Shown: piece after piece, positions 63,343 through 64,000 of the stretch
Numbering within the stretch: the first letter of the stretch is position 1
Layout: each line of letters starts with the position of its first letter
Assembly (NCBI RefSeq): GCF_001428625.1
Contig: NZ_LMIE01000012.1
Location: 259,182-323,181 of the forward strand
Source: Hydrogenophaga sp. Root209
GTDB taxonomy: Bacteria > Pseudomonadota > Gammaproteobacteria > Burkholderiales > Burkholderiaceae_C
DNA: 64,000 bases
Reading direction: 5' to 3'
Position numbers and translations under genes: made by a program
Notes under the pieces: generated by a model
What the model was told of the DNA's origin: nothing
Seen by the model: the letters and a program-made list of their open reading frames with translations, nothing else
The model's database searches: none

Positions 63343-64000
63343 TCAGCGGCCCGGAGCCGTCGTGCCGAGCTCGCGCTGCAGATCGTCCAGCGTGGCGTGC
63401 AGTTGCCGGCCCAAGGTGGTTTGCGCCGACACCGTGGGCTCATTCACCAGGTGCAGGTCGGGATTGCGAAGCGAAGCCATCTTCAGCGTCACGCCGTGGC
63501 GTGCCAGCTTGGGCGCCAGTTCGGCCTGTCGCTCGCGCAGCATCTTGCGCGTCTGCTGGTAAGCATGCTCGGCCAGTTCGCGGCGCTGGCGGTAGCTGAA
63601 GGTGTTGGCGGTGAAGAGCTTGGCGTCGCGCTGGTCGGGCTCGATGAGCACGATGTCGCTGCCCGGGTAGAGGCGCTCATAGTTCTTCATGCCCAGTTCG
63701 AGCCGCGAATGGATCATGGAGCGAAAGGTCTGACTCATGACCGCGGGGAAGCCGCCTTCGACCAGCGAAGGAATGTGATCGATGTGCTCGCCCACGGCAT
63801 GGGCCCTGAACGGCACCAAGGGATTCAGGCACAGGAGCAGCTCCGCACCGTCGTCGAGCGCCACGGTTGCGTGCAGGGTCTTCTTCAGCGCACCGTCCAC
63901 ATAGTGCTCTCCGTCGATCTCCACCGGCGGAAACAGCCCGGGCAAGGCGGCGCTGGCCTGAATGGCGCGCGAGATGGGCACGTGGTCCCATCCGGCCTTG
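63343..64000 (-). CDS. Patatin-like phospholipase, C-terminal part (start outside window)
   Basis: The visible 218 residues are the C-terminal half of a patatin-type acyl hydrolase. AIQASAALPGLFPPVEIDGE and YVDGALKK carry the conserved segment and the catalytic Asp (DGA variant of DGG). The nucleophile Ser in GxSxG lies beyond position 64000. The tail has a charged helical stretch (RQRRELAEHAYQQTRKMLRE). Located just upstream of a tetR gene on the same strand. Physiological lipid substrate is unknown. Confidence 0.85.
   Translation of the reverse strand, partial: KAGWDHVPISRAIQASAALPGLFPPVEIDGEHYVDGALKKTLHATVALDDGAELLLCLNPLVPFRAHAVGEHIDHIPSLVEGGFPAVMSQTFRSMIHSRLELGMKNYERLYPGSDIVLIEPDQRDAKLFTANTFSYRQRRELAEHAYQQTRKMLRERQAELAPKLARHGVTLKMASLRNPDLHLVNEPTVSAQTTLGRQLHATLDDLQRELGTTAPGR

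Overview
The window is high-GC DNA of a Gram-negative betaproteobacterium. Gene order (hslVU next to a complete dcw cluster, a DUF484 gene between dapF and xerC, dksA with a long Lys/Ala-rich N-terminus) and protein character point to Burkholderiales, most likely family Comamonadaceae (Hydrogenophaga-like). That assignment is inference from recognised families, since no search was run. It reads as chromosomal core: no insertion sequence, prophage, integrase cassette, CRISPR array or tRNA was seen. About 49 protein genes and one RNA gene (rnpB) are packed with few gaps.

Layout. 1-4224: 3' end of a DNA photolyase (+), then on the minus strand tldD, an NAD-dependent beta-hydroxyacid dehydrogenase and rodA. 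4247-12324 (+): YqiA-like hydrolase, RNB ribonuclease, TonB-like protein, mtgA, a PlsC-type acyltransferase, a CdsA-type cytidylyltransferase, ruvC, and a membrane CACHE-HAMP-PAS sensor without an output domain. 12343-41999 (-): a small membrane protein, then, in transcription order, dapF, DUF484, xerC, rlmI, a His-rich CobW GTPase, dksA, a STAS protein, hslVU, and the full division/cell-wall cluster mraZ-rsmH-ftsL-ftsI-murE-murF-mraY-murD-ftsW-murG-murC-ddl-ftsQ-ftsA-ftsZ-lpxC. 42067-46256: a Nudix/metallo-beta-lactamase fusion, a metallophosphoesterase and two divergent Crp/Fnr-type regulators around a 22-bp palindrome. 46259-48562 (-): rnpB, a MATE transporter and a DUF2239 gene. 48692-51329 (+): a COG2509 flavoprotein and a glycine-zipper protein, closed by a long perfect hairpin. 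51389-64000 (-): htpX; then from the right end a patatin-like protein, TetR, a TPR-like protein, LysR, gltIJKL, a second solute-binding protein, pyrC, a NYN/LOTUS protein, DUF3025 and a glutamine-synthetase-family ligase.

How it works together. The middle third is a nearly self-contained envelope-growth programme: lipid II synthesis (murC-G, mraY, ddl), septal synthesis (ftsW, ftsI), divisome (ftsL, ftsQ, ftsA, ftsZ) and lipid A commitment (lpxC). Many junctions overlap as ATGA, suggesting translational coupling. The cluster begins with mraZ preceded by four 10-bp-phased MraZ-type boxes. The right third combines glutamate/aspartate uptake with pyrimidine synthesis and a gamma-glutamyl ligase.

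No clearly new defence or metabolic system was seen. The most interesting signals are regulatory or architectural: a recurring -10-like hexamer placed 6-8 nt before start codons that lack a Shine-Dalgarno sequence (candidate leaderless mRNAs), the MraZ box array, the palindrome between the Crp/Fnr genes, a Zn-ligand-deficient DksA with a histone-like tail beside a His-rich metal chaperone, a sensor with no output domain, and a dispersed GC-rich repeat abutting the ftsA and mraY stop codons.
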